DNA from: Planctomycetota bacterium
GTDB lineage: Bacteria > Planctomycetota > Phycisphaerae > Phycisphaerales > UBA1924
DNA: 64,000 nucleotides
Direction: 5' to 3'
Assembly (NCBI GenBank): GCA_024280755.1
Contig: JAJRPN010000029.1
Coordinates: 1-64,000 of the forward strand
Part shown: positions 38,673-47,143 of the stretch, piece by piece
How the letters are laid out: every line of letters begins with the position of its first letter
Position numbering within the stretch: the stretch's first letter is position 1
Notes under the pieces: model-generated
The model's input: the letters and a program-made list of their open reading frames with translations, nothing else
Told to the model about the DNA's origin: nothing
Databases searched by the model: none
Translations under genes and position numbers: made by a program

Positions 38673-40301
38673 TTAGTAATCGAAATCTTCGCCGGAGTGG
38701 CCGACTCCGACTGGTTTGTCTTTGATTTCTACGATTGCTGCTTCGGTGGTGAGGAGGAGTCCTGCTACTGAGGCGGCGTTCTGGAGTGCTACGCGTTCGA
38801 CCTTGGTTGGGACGATGACGCCCATTTTTACGAGGTCGCCGTATTCGTGGGTGAGGGCGTTGTAGCCGAAGGAGTTGTCATCGGATTCTTCGACCTTGGA
38901 TGCGATGACGGAGCCGTCGAGGCCGCAGTTTGCTGCGATCTGTTTGATCGGTGCGGTGACTGCGCGGGAGACGATGTCGATGCCGATGCGTTCGTCGCCG
39001 GAGGCCTTCTTGCGGAGGTTGACGAGTGCGCGACGGGCACGGAGGACGGCGGTACCGCCGCCGGGGAGGATGCCTTCTTCGACTGCTGCGCGGCAGGCGT
39101 GGAGTGCGTCTTCTACGCGTGCTTTCTTCTCGGTCATTTCGACTTCTGTAGCTGCACCGACATTGACCTGGGCAACTCCGCCTGCGAGCTTGGCGAGGCG
39201 TTCTTCGAGTTTTTCTTGGTCATACTCGGAGGAGGCTGCGTCGATTTGGTGACGGATCATATCGATGCGTCCTGAGATGTCTTTGTTGGTGCCTGCGCCT
39301 TCGACGATGATGGTTGCGTCTTTGGAGATGGTAATCTTCTTGGCGCGGCCGAGGTCTTTGAGTTCGAGTTTTTCGATGTCGATACCGAGTTGCTCCATGA
39401 TCGCGGTGCCGCCGGTGAGGATGGCGATGTCTTCGAGCATTTCTGAACGACGATCGCCGAAGCCTGGGGCTTTGACGGCGACGATCTTCAATGTGCCACG
39501 GAGCTTGTTGATGACGAGTGTTGCGAGTGCTTCACTGTCGATGTCTTCGGCGATGATGAGGAGTTGTGCTCCTGCTTCGGCGACCTTGCCGAGGATCGGG
39601 AGGATGTCCTTGGCGTTCGAGATTTTTTTCTCGTGGATGAGGATGTATGGTTTTTCGAGCACGGCTTCCATTGTTGCCGGGTCGGTGACGAAGTGTGGGG
39701 AGAGGTATCCCTTATCGAACTGCATGCCTTCGACGAGCTCGACATGTGTTTCGAGTGACTGTCCTTCTTCGACGGTGATTACGCCGTCTTTGCCGACCTT
39801 GTCCATCGCGGTGGCGATGATCTTGCCGATTTCAGCGTCCTGGTTCGCCGAGCAGGTGCCGACTTGTGCGATCTCTTTGGAGTTGACGATTGGCTTGGAC
39901 ATGTTGTGGAGTTCTTCGATGAGGGCTGTGATGGCCTTATCGATTCCTCGTTTGATTTGGTTTGGGTTTGCACCGCTTGTGATGTTCTTCAAGCCTTCGG
40001 CGAAGATCGCTTCGGCGTAGATTGTTGCGGTGGTTGTGCCGTCGCCTGCTTCGCGTGAAGCCTTTGATGCGACTTCTTTAACCATTTGTGCGCCCATGTT
40101 TTCGAATGGGTCGTCGAGGGTGATTTCTTTAGCAACGGTGACGCCGTCTTTGATGACGGTTGGTGCGCCGTATGCTTTTTCGAGGATGACTACGCGGCCT
40201 GAAGGGCCGAGGGTCACTTTGACTGCTTGCGCGAGTTTTTGAACGCCTTTGAGGATTCGTTCGCGTGCGTCTGTGTTGAATGCGATTTGTTTAGCTGCCA
40301 T
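38673..40301 (-). CDS. groEL: Chaperonin GroEL (60 kDa)
   Basis: ATP-driven folding chamber subunit (542 residues). Family segments are all present: [19 protein letters not shown], the ATP-binding [10 protein letters not shown], the apical [21 protein letters not shown] and the equatorial [13 protein letters not shown] near 410. The C-terminus is GHSGEDFDY and not a GGM tail. It is the last gene of a unit groES - lipoprotein - 72-residue protein - groEL; the interruption of groESL is unusual. No CIRCE inverted repeat is seen upstream. Confidence 0.98.
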   Translation of the reverse strand: MAAKQIAFNTDARERILKGVQKLAQAVKVTLGPSGRVVILEKAYGAPTVIKDGVTVAKEITLDDPFENMGAQMVKEVASKASREAGDGTTTATIYAEAIFAEGLKNITSGANPNQIKRGIDKAITALIEELHNMSKPIVNSKEIAQVGTCSANQDAEIGKIIATAMDKVGKDGVITVEEGQSLETHVELVEGMQFDKGYLSPHFVTDPATMEAVLEKPYILIHEKKISNAKDILPILGKVAEAGAQLLIIAEDIDSEALATLVINKLRGTLKIVAVKAPGFGDRRSEMLEDIAILTGGTAIMEQLGIDIEKLELKDLGRAKKITISKDATIIVEGAGTNKDISGRIDMIRHQIDAASSEYDQEKLEERLAKLAGGVAQVNVGAATEVEMTEKKARVEDALHACRAAVEEGILPGGGTAVLRARRALVNLRKKASGDERIGIDIVSRAVTAPIKQIAANCGLDGSVIASKVEESDDNSFGYNALTHEYGDLVKMGVIVPTKVERVALQNAASVAGLLLTTEAAIVEIKDKPVGVGHSGEDFDY

Positions 40302-40361
40302 TTTTCTGTTCTCCTAAGACCACTCCCTTACGGTCGTGGCTCGTTAAATGCTTTGTTTACT

Positions 40362-40580
40362 TTACAGGCCGATGCGTATGTATGCGATTCGGTCTGGTTC
40401 GATGATGAAAACGCTCTGGCCGTCGGTGAGTTTGACGAGTTTGTCTGACTCTTCGGGGATGAGCATTGCTTTGTTAATGGTGAGGACGGTTGCTTGTTCG
40501 CACATGCCTGTGAAGGCGAAGTGTGCGTTTCTTTCGCCGTTGAGTTCGGTGAGGGTTTGGCGGAGTTGCGTGTGGTTCAT
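40362..40580 (-). CDS. Small protein of unknown function in the groES-groEL gap
   Basis: A 72-residue product starting MNHTQLRQTLTELNGERNAHF. Its ATG overlaps the TGA of the preceding gene (ATGA at 40577-40580), so it is translationally coupled to it. The sequence ends LVKLTDGQSVFIIEPDRIAYIRIGL, a small beta-type fold by appearance. No family recognised. It lies 60 bases upstream of groEL. Confidence 0.65.
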   Translation of the reverse strand: MNHTQLRQTLTELNGERNAHFAFTGMCEQATVLTINKAMLIPEESDKLVKLTDGQSVFIIEPDRIAYIRIGL

Positions 40581-41113
40581 TGGTCTAAGTTCGTTTCTCC
40601 GGTTTCGAAGTTGTAGAAACCCCATGGTCCGAGGGAGCCTTGTGGCCAGTTGATGTCAACTGATTTAGCTCTCTCGCCTTCTGATTTCATTGTAACGGTG
40701 ACGGAATCTGATTTGAACTCGATATCAAACTGGTCATCCATTGTGGCATTGAGGAGCATGATGGTATATGAGACCGGAAACGACAGGTCTTGCTCGCCCT
40801 CGGACAGAGTGAGACCCACCGCGTGCTCTGATAGACCTGTTGAGATCGGGGCAACTATTGCGAAACGCTTATGACCGTTGTGAAAAAGCTTGTCGTACTC
40901 ATCGGCGAGTTCTGCGAGTGCGTCTTGCCCTGCCTTGGTTTTGAGAAGCTCGATCACACGATCGTGCATCAATGAGTCTCTTTGTTCCATTTCAGCCTTG
41001 AGCTCTGCGACGACCTGGGGCGAAGCAGTGCTCGGCGTGGGCTGCTTGCTACAGCTAACCATGCACGATGTTGCGAGGACGAGGATTCCGGATGTGATGA
41101 ATGTACGACGCAT
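40577..41113 (-). CDS. Lipoprotein of unknown function between groES and groEL
   Basis: The 178-residue protein has a lipoprotein signal (ITSGILVLATSCMVSC, Cys21 the probable lipid site), a helical segment (QVVAELKAEMEQRDSLMHDRVIELLKTKAG) and a beta-rich C-terminal half (DLSFPVSYTIMLLNATMDDQFDIEF). It is translationally coupled to the 72-residue gene downstream. I recognise no family. Its placement inside the chaperonin locus is the notable point. Confidence 0.75.
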   Translation of the reverse strand: MRRTFITSGILVLATSCMVSCSKQPTPSTASPQVVAELKAEMEQRDSLMHDRVIELLKTKAGQDALAELADEYDKLFHNGHKRFAIVAPISTGLSEHAVGLTLSEGEQDLSFPVSYTIMLLNATMDDQFDIEFKSDSVTVTMKSEGERAKSVDINWPQGSLGPWGFYNFETGETNLDQ

Positions 41114-41245
41114 TGGTAAGCTCCTTCAAATCGAGTATGAGATTGATTCTTTACAAGTTGCTTATACCAACTCATATATGAACGGTTACATACCTGAAAC
41201 AGGGTCTCAGGTGAGTCATACTCAATGCTCGGAACGGCTCCTTTG

Positions 41246-41560
41246 TTATTCGATGATTGCGAGTACATCGCTTGCGTTGATGATGAGGTAGTCTTGGCCG
41301 TCGAGTTTGATGTCGGTGCCGCCCCATTTGCTCAGGATGACGCGATCGCCTGCGGTGACATCGAGTGCGATGCGTTCGCCGGCGTCGTTGAGGGTGCCGT
41401 CGCCGACTGCGATGACTGTTGCGAACTGTGGCTTTTCGGCGGTTGAGGAATCTGGGATGAAGATTCCTGCGCTGGTTACTGATTCTGCTTCGTCACGCTC
41501 TACGAGGATTTTGTCGTGGAGGGGACGGATTGCGACGCGTGATTTTGTTTTGGTTGCCAT
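41246..41560 (-). CDS. groES: Co-chaperonin GroES (10 kDa)
   Basis: Lid of the GroEL chamber (104 residues). RVAIRPLHDKILVERDEAE at the start, the mobile loop SVTSAGIFIPDSSTAEKPQ, then VIAVGDG and the closing GTDIKLDGQDYLIINASDVLAIIE. The N-terminus carries a short extension (MATKTKS). GGAG precedes the ATG. A family A repeat (unit 6) stands about 70 bases upstream of the start, so the promoter must lie inside or just after it. Confidence 0.97.
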   Translation of the reverse strand: MATKTKSRVAIRPLHDKILVERDEAESVTSAGIFIPDSSTAEKPQFATVIAVGDGTLNDAGERIALDVTAGDRVILSKWGGTDIKLDGQDYLIINASDVLAIIE

Positions 41561-41628
41561 TTTTTAATAACTCCGGTTTGGTGTTTTGGTTTGTGTATGT
41601 TTATGAGAAGAGGGGGAAATACAGAGAA

Positions 41629-41679
41629 GACCCCCTCCGTCTGCTTCGCAGACACCTCCCCCGTCGGGACGGGGGAGGG
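41629..41679 (+). repeat. Family A unit 6
   Basis: GACCCCCTCCG, hairpin TCTGCTTCGCAGA, then CCTCCCCCGTCGGGACGGGGGAGG. It lies in the short space upstream of groES. Confidence 0.88.
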
Positions 41680-41712
41680 ACATGGGAGGTGAGTTGGAAT
41701 AAGGCATGGAGT

Positions 41713-42216
41713 TCATTGTGATGATGCTCCTGGCCAACGGTTTTGGTAATGGCGGTTCATGCACTTGCGGAGGACTTCGAGGAGGGACTCGATCTCAGGC
41801 TGGGCATGGGGGCGATCGACGATGGCGAAGGCGCCGCTGCGGAGGGCGGCGGACATCTCGCGGGTGTCTTCTCTCGCGGTTTTTTTGCGTTTGATGACGA
41901 TGGTTGGAGGGGGTGACGCTAGGCGGGCGAGGAGGTTGAGGATTCTTGTGCCTGCTTCTTCGACTTGTGAGCCGTCGGCATCGAGGGGGAGGGCGAGATC
42001 GACGACGGCGATGTGGATTGGGTTGGCTTGGATGACGCGCTGGGCGGCGGTGGCCGAGGCGGCGATGTGGGATTTGATGCCCATTGGGTAGAGGATCATT
42101 GGGAGGCGATCGACCCATGGGGTATCTTGCCAGCCTGCATAGGAGAGCAGGAGGTTGAGTCGGCCTGTGGGTGCTGGGCCGAGATCGTCGCCGGGTTGGG
42201 TCTGTTGGACCATCAT
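41713..42216 (-). CDS. Response-regulator receiver-like protein
   Basis: A 167-residue protein whose middle resembles a CheY-like domain: PMGIKSHIAASATAAQRVIQ, then PIHIAVVDLALPLD with a probable phospho-acceptor Asp, PPPTIVIKRKKTARED (position of the conserved Thr/Lys region is imperfect) and SGAFAIVDRP. The N-terminal acidic pair is poorly conserved, so it may be a receiver-like domain without phosphorylation. No histidine kinase is nearby. Confidence 0.65.
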   Translation of the reverse strand: MMVQQTQPGDDLGPAPTGRLNLLLSYAGWQDTPWVDRLPMILYPMGIKSHIAASATAAQRVIQANPIHIAVVDLALPLDADGSQVEEAGTRILNLLARLASPPPTIVIKRKKTAREDTREMSAALRSGAFAIVDRPHAQPEIESLLEVLRKCMNRHYQNRWPGASSQ

Positions 42217-42374
42217 GTGCCTTTATGTATGGCAAAGGGCGTGCCATTGATTGGAGACGACAGGAGGCGAATTTGGTTGAATTTGGGGAATTGAGGAGTT
42301 GGGGTAGTGTCAGGTTTGGGGGATTTGTTGGGAGGGGTGCCGAATTGGCAGGAGGGGAGGGGGGAGAAGAGTTT

Positions 42375-42413
42375 AACGCAGAGGACGCCAAGATCACGCA
42401 GAGGTGCAGAGGA
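42375..42413. repeat. Family C repeat 2
   Basis: AACGCAGAGGACGCCAAGAT followed by CACGCAGAGGTGCAGAGG. Confidence 0.72.
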
Positions 42414-42430
42414 GGAAATATGAAAGAGAA

Positions 42431-42468
42431 GCCACGGCTTGCCGGGGACGGTCAAGCCGTGGCACCCG
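42431..42468. repeat. Family B repeat 1
   Basis: Hairpin CACGGCTTG / CAAGCCGTG with loop CCGGGGACGGT, followed by GCACCCG. Arms differ from copies 2-5 by compensatory changes (CACGGC against CACTGC), so pairing is preserved. Confidence 0.82.
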
Positions 42469-42621
42469 ATGAGTGTGAAATTGGGCGGTTTTTGTAAGTT
42501 TGTGACAGTTGGGGGTTGGGAGAGCATCTTTGGATAGCTCATGCCTTGGGTGTCTAAGGCAATCTGAGAACAGGGGAATGTGGAGCGTTCTGGCATGAGT
42601 TTTCTATTTGATGGGGCATCT

Positions 42622-43776
42622 ATGAAGCTTCGCGCATTGGGCCTGTGTGGCGTTCTGGGCGGGGTTTGTGGTGCGCAGGCTGAGGGGGCATTGAACTCGA
42701 TGGGACCCAAGGTTGGCGAGCCGGCACTTTCGATCGAGCTTGAAGAGTTGTTTCAAGCTCCTGACGGCGCGGCTGCGACGCTTGAGGCGTTGGAAGGCAA
42801 GGTTGTGGTGATGGAGTTTTGGGCGACTTGGTGTATGCCTTGTATTGCGGCGTTTCCGCATATGAATGAACTCGCTGCACACTATCAAGGGAATGATGGC
42901 ATTGTGTTTTTGTCGATTACTGATGAGACCCGAGAGTTTGCTGAGAAGACGCTCAAGGATTCGCCTTTGGGATCTTGGGTTGGCCTTGATACGGATCGTT
43001 CGATCTTTGATGCGTATGGAGTCAATGCGATTCCTCGGACGATTATCATTGGGAAGGATGGGCGGATCGCGGCGGATACTTATCCGATGATGGTGACGGT
43101 TGAGTCGCTTGATCAGATCTTGGCGGGCGAGGAGACTGATCTTCCTACGATGGCGGAGATAATGGGTCGCGCGGGCGATGAGGAGGTGGACCGGAGGGGT
43201 GCGCCGGGGATGCCTCAATCGATTGCGGAGATGAATCAGTTACAGATTTCGGAAACAGTTCCTGGCGTTGAACATGAACGGCTTGAGGGTTTGGCGGGAA
43301 CTTGGATCTCGACGACGACTCTTTCGCCGGCGGGGCCTATGGGCCCGAAGTTGGAATCTGAGAGCGAAATTTATCGGCGATGGATTCAGGGCGGGCGTGT
43401 GCTGTCTGAAACTGTTGAACTTGATGGCACAAATGGTTTGGTGAAGCAGTCGTATTATGGGTATGACGCTGAGAAGGAGGAGTATTACCTTTGTGTGATC
43501 TCGCCTATGGAATCGAAGCCTGTGATTTGGACAGGTGAATGGGACGAAGAGCGTTCGAGCTTTGAGTTTTCGCGGACGATGGAGATCAAGATGATGAGCG
43601 GGCCTGAGGGCGACAAGGCGAATGCCAAGAGCATCGAGCTTGATCTATATCTGTCGATTTTGATTCGCGGGAAGCACTCGTATGAAACGACAGTGTCGGT
43701 CGACTTTGGTGATGGCGGGATGGGGATGCCGAGCGGCGAGCAGGAGATGTCGAGTTCAGTTGCAAGACGGCCTTAA
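42622..43776 (+). CDS. Exported TlpA-like thioredoxin fused to a DUF1579-like domain
   Basis: From the ATG at 42622 the protein has 384 residues and a signal peptide (ALGLCGVLGGVCGAQA). Residues of about 30-175 form a thioredoxin-like domain with the redox motif WCMPC in VVVMEFWATWCMPCIAAFPHMNE and the cis-Pro region AIPRTIIIGKDG. Residues of about 210-375 resemble DUF1579 (LEGLAGTWISTTTLSPAGP, YRRWIQGGRVLSETVE, YYGYDAEKEEYYLCVIS). The fusion suggests a periplasmic redox protein with a ligand-binding beta-barrel domain. Another ATG 42 bases upstream is possible but would spoil the signal peptide. Confidence 0.85.
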   Translation: MKLRALGLCGVLGGVCGAQAEGALNSMGPKVGEPALSIELEELFQAPDGAAATLEALEGKVVVMEFWATWCMPCIAAFPHMNELAAHYQGNDGIVFLSITDETREFAEKTLKDSPLGSWVGLDTDRSIFDAYGVNAIPRTIIIGKDGRIAADTYPMMVTVESLDQILAGEETDLPTMAEIMGRAGDEEVDRRGAPGMPQSIAEMNQLQISETVPGVEHERLEGLAGTWISTTTLSPAGPMGPKLESESEIYRRWIQGGRVLSETVELDGTNGLVKQSYYGYDAEKEEYYLCVISPMESKPVIWTGEWDEERSSFEFSRTMEIKMMSGPEGDKANAKSIELDLYLSILIRGKHSYETTVSVDFGDGGMGMPSGEQEMSSSVARRP

Positions 43777-43856
43777 CTGAGAGATGAATAAGCAGACGCC
43801 TTTCGGGTTGGCATTGCGATCGATCTGGAAGGCGTTTGTGCTTTTTTGCTGAATGC

Positions 43857-44588
43857 TTAGGCTTTTCTTTTTTTGCGAGGCATCACGCGCCAGATCCAGA
43901 GGGCGATGCCGGTGAGGGATGTGAGGATGGCGAGGAGGCTGGCTATTGAGAGCAACGGGGTGTTGAAGTTGTCTCTGTTTTTGTAGTCCATGGTGTGGAG
44001 CATCCAGAAGAAATCGAAGGTTCGCCACTTGTCGTTTCGGCGGGCGGTGATTCGGCCGATCTGGGCGTCGATGTAGATGTGTGGGTTCTTGGGATGGTTC
44101 AAGGTGACGCGGTAGGCGGGGAGTTTGCCGCTGCGGTATTCGGTGGGGATTGATTCGGAGTGTTCATCGAGGAGGGTGGTGTCGGCGATGGTTGCATCGT
44201 GCTTGAAATCTCGCATCGCGATGGTGTTTGCTTGATTCGTAGTAATGATATCTGTTTGTGTGCCCAGGGGATTGAGGTTGACTAAGAGGCGTGATTCGGA
44301 ATCTCTTATTTCCCAGTGTGGGCCGAGCCCGCGATCGGTGAGGGTGATGGTGGCGATGTCGTCGTATCCGAGTTCATTGATTGCATTGGCGATATTTGAT
44401 GGGAGTGCAGCGATCGAGCTTTCATCGAGCGGAAGGTTGGTGATTGCTCGTGCGTCTGTTTCGCCTCGGACGGCGTTGATGTCGAAGATGGAGAAGAGGA
44501 AGCCTCCGACGCTCCAGGCGAGGAGTTGGAGGGCAATGATGAGTGCGAGGTAGCGATGGGCGGTGTAGGTGAGTTTTCTTGGTTTCAT
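43857..44588 (-). CDS. PepSY-type membrane protein
   Basis: A 243-residue protein starting MKPRKLTYTAHRYLALIIAL. One membrane span follows the start, a periplasmic PepSY-like part (AIANAINELGYDDI..., YRVTLNHPKNPHIYIDAQIGRITARRND) lies in the middle, DFFWMLHTMDYKNRDNFNTP is the typical late block, and a second span leads to a basic C-terminus. Related proteins are ferric reductase-like or siderophore-iron reducing partners. Upstream codons to 44861 come from a family A repeat and the overlapping rmuC region, so they are rejected. Confidence 0.82.
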   Translation of the reverse strand: MKPRKLTYTAHRYLALIIALQLLAWSVGGFLFSIFDINAVRGETDARAITNLPLDESSIAALPSNIANAINELGYDDIATITLTDRGLGPHWEIRDSESRLLVNLNPLGTQTDIITTNQANTIAMRDFKHDATIADTTLLDEHSESIPTEYRSGKLPAYRVTLNHPKNPHIYIDAQIGRITARRNDKWRTFDFFWMLHTMDYKNRDNFNTPLLSIASLLAILTSLTGIALWIWRVMPRKKRKA

Positions 44589-44620
44589 GATGGGGAAGGG
44601 TATGCAGACATAGGGGAGCA

Positions 44621-44672
44621 AGACCCCCTCCGTCTGCTTCGCAGCCACCTCCCCGGGAGGCCCGGGGGAGGC
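44621..44672 (+). repeat. Family A unit 7
   Basis: AGACCCCCTCCG, hairpin TCTGCTTCGCAG, then CCTCCCCGGGAGGCCCGGGGGAGG. It separates the divergent PepSY and rmuC genes. Confidence 0.86.
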
Positions 44673-44709
44673 GTAAGACTGGGATCGGAATACCTGATAT
44701 ACTCCTGAC

Positions 44710-46113
44710 ATGGAAATAGCGATCTTTGTATTGGGTGCGTTGGCACTGGGTTTTGGGGCTTGGGTTTTTGTGCTGATTAAGGCACAGGGCGGGCTGCATG
44801 ATGCACAGGTGGCGTTGGGTGATGAGGCTTCGGCTGCTGGGAATGAACGGGATTTGGCCAAGGCGGAGAATGATCGGCTTGAGGGCGAGGTTGCTCGGCT
44901 TGGCGGGGAGATCGGTCGGCTGGGTGAGGAGATGACGCAGGTGGTCGGGCGAGGGGAAGAATCATTGAAGCGAGTGAGTGAACTCGCGGTGACGAATGCG
45001 CAGATCGTTGAGCGGCTTGATGGCGCGGAGAAACGATATCTGGATTTGGTGAATGATGAGAAGCGGCTAACGGAACAGTTCGAGGCGATTGGTGGGAAGT
45101 CGTTGCGGGCGAATCAGGAGGCGCTGAGCAAGTTCTTGACGGATCGGTTGAAGGATGCGGACAAGTTTTCGCAGGCTGAGCTTGATGAGCGGAAGGTGGC
45201 GATTGAGCAGTTGGTCAAGCCGATCAGCGAGACGCTCAGCAAGACACGCGAACAGTTGGTGCAGCTTGATGAGCGGGTGCGGGCATCGGGGGAATCGAAC
45301 AAATCATTGAAAGAAGAAACGCAACGCCTGACCAAGGCGTTGTCGCGCCCTGAGATTCGTGGGCAGTATGGAGAGATCCAGCTGCGCCGAGTCGCAGAGC
45401 TTGCGGGGATGACAGGGTATTGTGATTTTACGGAGCAGGTGTCGGTGCGTGATGAGGACGGGCAGTTGCAACGCCCAGACATGATTGTGACGCTTCCCAA
45501 TGAGCGGATTATTGTCGTTGATGCCAAGGCGAATATCAATGCGTATATCGAAGCGGTCAATGCGACGACTGATGAAGAACGCGAAGTTCAGATGACCCGA
45601 TTCGCTCGGCATATGACCGAGCAGGTGAAGAAGCTGGCAGATAAGAAGTACTGGTCGTTGTTTGATGGGAACAGCGCGGAGTTTGTGGTGATGTTTGTGC
45701 CTGGGGATCACTTTATTGATGCGGCATTGGCACGGAATCCGGATTTGCTCGACATCGCGGCTCAGCAGGGTGTGATTATGGCTTCGCCGAGCACGCTTAT
45801 TGGGTTGCTTCGGGCGGTGCATGTGGGATGGCGGGAGCAGTCGTTGACCGAGCAGGCGAAGGAGTTGTTTATCCTCGGCAAGGAGCTGCACGATCGGGCG
45901 GCGACGGCGTTTGAGCATGCGGGCAAGCTGGGGGATTCGATCCGGCAGAGTGTTGATCGGTATAACAAGCTGGTGGGGTCGATTGATAGTCGGATGATGC
46001 CGACGCTTAAGAAGTTTGAGGATGCGGGTGCGAAGAGTGGGAAGGCGTTGGTTGAGCCGAAGCGGGTTGAGGGGGAGTTGAGGCTTTTGGCGGGGAGTGA
46101 AGAGGGGGAGTGA
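44710..46113 (+). CDS. rmuC: DNA recombination protein RmuC homologue
   Basis: The 467-residue protein has an N-terminal membrane helix (IFVLGALALGFGAWVFVLI), a long coiled-coil (about 35-200) and the RmuC core with LTKALSRPEIRGQYGEIQLRRVAELAGM, RPDMIVTLPNERIIVVDAKANINAYIEAV and GVIMASPSTLIGLLRAVHVGWREQ. RmuC limits inversions and is thought to be a nuclease-fold (PD-(D/E)xK-like) membrane protein acting on DNA ends. Located among repeats but in no obvious operon. Confidence 0.95.
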   Translation: MEIAIFVLGALALGFGAWVFVLIKAQGGLHDAQVALGDEASAAGNERDLAKAENDRLEGEVARLGGEIGRLGEEMTQVVGRGEESLKRVSELAVTNAQIVERLDGAEKRYLDLVNDEKRLTEQFEAIGGKSLRANQEALSKFLTDRLKDADKFSQAELDERKVAIEQLVKPISETLSKTREQLVQLDERVRASGESNKSLKEETQRLTKALSRPEIRGQYGEIQLRRVAELAGMTGYCDFTEQVSVRDEDGQLQRPDMIVTLPNERIIVVDAKANINAYIEAVNATTDEEREVQMTRFARHMTEQVKKLADKKYWSLFDGNSAEFVVMFVPGDHFIDAALARNPDLLDIAAQQGVIMASPSTLIGLLRAVHVGWREQSLTEQAKELFILGKELHDRAATAFEHAGKLGDSIRQSVDRYNKLVGSIDSRMMPTLKKFEDAGAKSGKALVEPKRVEGELRLLAGSEEGE

Positions 46114-46124
46114 GAAGAGTAGAG

Positions 46125-46164
46125 GTACGCAGAGGGGCAGAGATCGCAGAGGCCGCAGAGGGAA
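46125..46164. repeat. Family C repeat 3
   Basis: GTACGCAGAGGGGCAGAGAT then CGCAGAGGCCGCAGAGG, immediately downstream of rmuC. Confidence 0.7.
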
Positions 46165-46185
46165 GATGGGATTGGGGGTGAAGAA

Positions 46186-46222
46186 CACTGCTTGCCGGGG
46201 ACGGTCAAGCAGTGGCACCCGG
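46186..46222. repeat. Family B repeat 2
   Basis: CACTGCTTG, loop CCGGGGACGGT, CAAGCAGTG, then GCACCCGG. It lies 21 bases after a family C repeat. Confidence 0.85.
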
Positions 46223-46231
46223 TACCGGGAA

Positions 46232-47041
46232 TTACATTGAGTTTTCGGATGTTCTTATTGTGAAATGGTGGCCGCACTCGGGGCATTGGGTGATTGAGGC
46301 GAGGCCGGTACGGGGGTAGTTGCAGGTTGGGCAGCGGGCTGTTTCGTCTACTTTGGCTGTGCGTATTCGTTGTTTGATGAGGTAGACCATGCTCCAGAGT
46401 GCGCCGGCGATAAACACGAGCGTGAGTAGGTCGGCGGCGATGTTTGCTGGGTGGAACTTTGTGATGGGTGTTGGGTTGTTGGCGATGAGGTTGAGGAAGC
46501 CTCGGGATTGCATTTGCTCGAACTCCCAGAATGGATCTGAGGATTTGAGGTTCAGTGCGGCTTCTGCCAGTACAAGCTCTACGAGTTCGCTTTGAGTGAG
46601 CAGCGTTCGCTTTGAAGGGTTGAAGATTGGGCTAATTTGCGACACGCCGCTGGAACTGATCCAAGGACGAAACAACGCGAAGTTGGTATTCGGATACATG
46701 CCGATGATAAACATACCGAGGCCTGTGTATCCATCGGGATCATCTCCTTCACTAAAGGATTGAATCACTTCTTCGTCTTCCATGTTCCGGAAGATCTTAA
46801 TTTTGGTGTCATACTCAACAGCCCTCATGTAATAGCGAGTGTGGGCACTGGTTTGACTGAAATACGGGATGGCAAGCATGACTATCGCGAGGACTCCGAG
46901 AGCAAGCCAGATGCGGGCGATGATTGTTTTGGTTTGCTGGGTTGGTCGATACGGGATGCAGATGGGTTGGATCTGCGGGGAGTAAAATAATTGCGTGAAG
47001 AGGAAGAGCACTGCTTGCCGGGGACGGTCAAGCAGTGGCAC
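46232..47041 (-). CDS. Membrane protein with C-terminal zinc ribbon
   Basis: The product has a membrane span near residues 43-60 (IWLALGVLAIVMLAIPYF), an extracytoplasmic region of about 140 residues, a second span (AADLLTLVFIAGALWSMVYLI) and a C-terminal zinc ribbon with CPTC and CPEC pairs. The true start is uncertain: the ATG at 47041 and the first 11 codons are the antisense reading of a family B repeat (MPLLDRPRQAV), and there is no other ATG before the first span. Either the repeat now supplies the start, or a non-ATG codon (for example GTG at 47011) is used. Function unknown. Confidence 0.7.
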   Translation of the reverse strand: MPLLDRPRQAVLFLFTQLFYSPQIQPICIPYRPTQQTKTIIARIWLALGVLAIVMLAIPYFSQTSAHTRYYMRAVEYDTKIKIFRNMEDEEVIQSFSEGDDPDGYTGLGMFIIGMYPNTNFALFRPWISSSGVSQISPIFNPSKRTLLTQSELVELVLAEAALNLKSSDPFWEFEQMQSRGFLNLIANNPTPITKFHPANIAADLLTLVFIAGALWSMVYLIKQRIRTAKVDETARCPTCNYPRTGLASITQCPECGHHFTIRTSENSM

Positions 47042-47045
47042 CCGG
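47008..47045. repeat. Family B repeat 3
   Basis: GCACTGCTTG, loop, CAAGCAGTGGCACCCGG. It overlaps the 5' end of the membrane protein frame and is 18 bases from family A unit 8. Confidence 0.85.
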
Positions 47046-47062
47046 CACCGGGATAAGTCGGA

Positions 47063-47117
47063 AGACCCCCTCCGTCTGCGAAGACGCAGCCACCTCCCCC
47101 GGAGGCCCGGGGGAGGT
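47063..47117 (+). repeat. Family A unit 8
   Basis: AGACCCCCTCCG, hairpin TCTGCGAAGACGCAG, then CCTCCCCCGGAGGCCCGGGGGAGG. Confidence 0.88.
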
Positions 47118-47143
47118 GAAAGATGAAAGAGGTCAGGTGTGGG

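Larger units (their letters stand above)
42217..42621. other. Intergenic stretch with family C and B repeats
   Basis: No gene. It contains a C repeat (42375-42413) followed after 17 bases by a B repeat (42431-42468), then the upstream region of the TlpA-like gene. Confidence 0.7.

Noticed and set aside
41561-41628. CIRCE operator upstream of groES
   Set aside because: No TTAGCACTC-N9-GAGTGCTAA dyad is present.
44589-44861. 91-codon N-terminal extension of the PepSY protein
   Set aside because: It overlaps the divergent rmuC start and a family A repeat; the ATG at 44588 leads directly into the membrane span.
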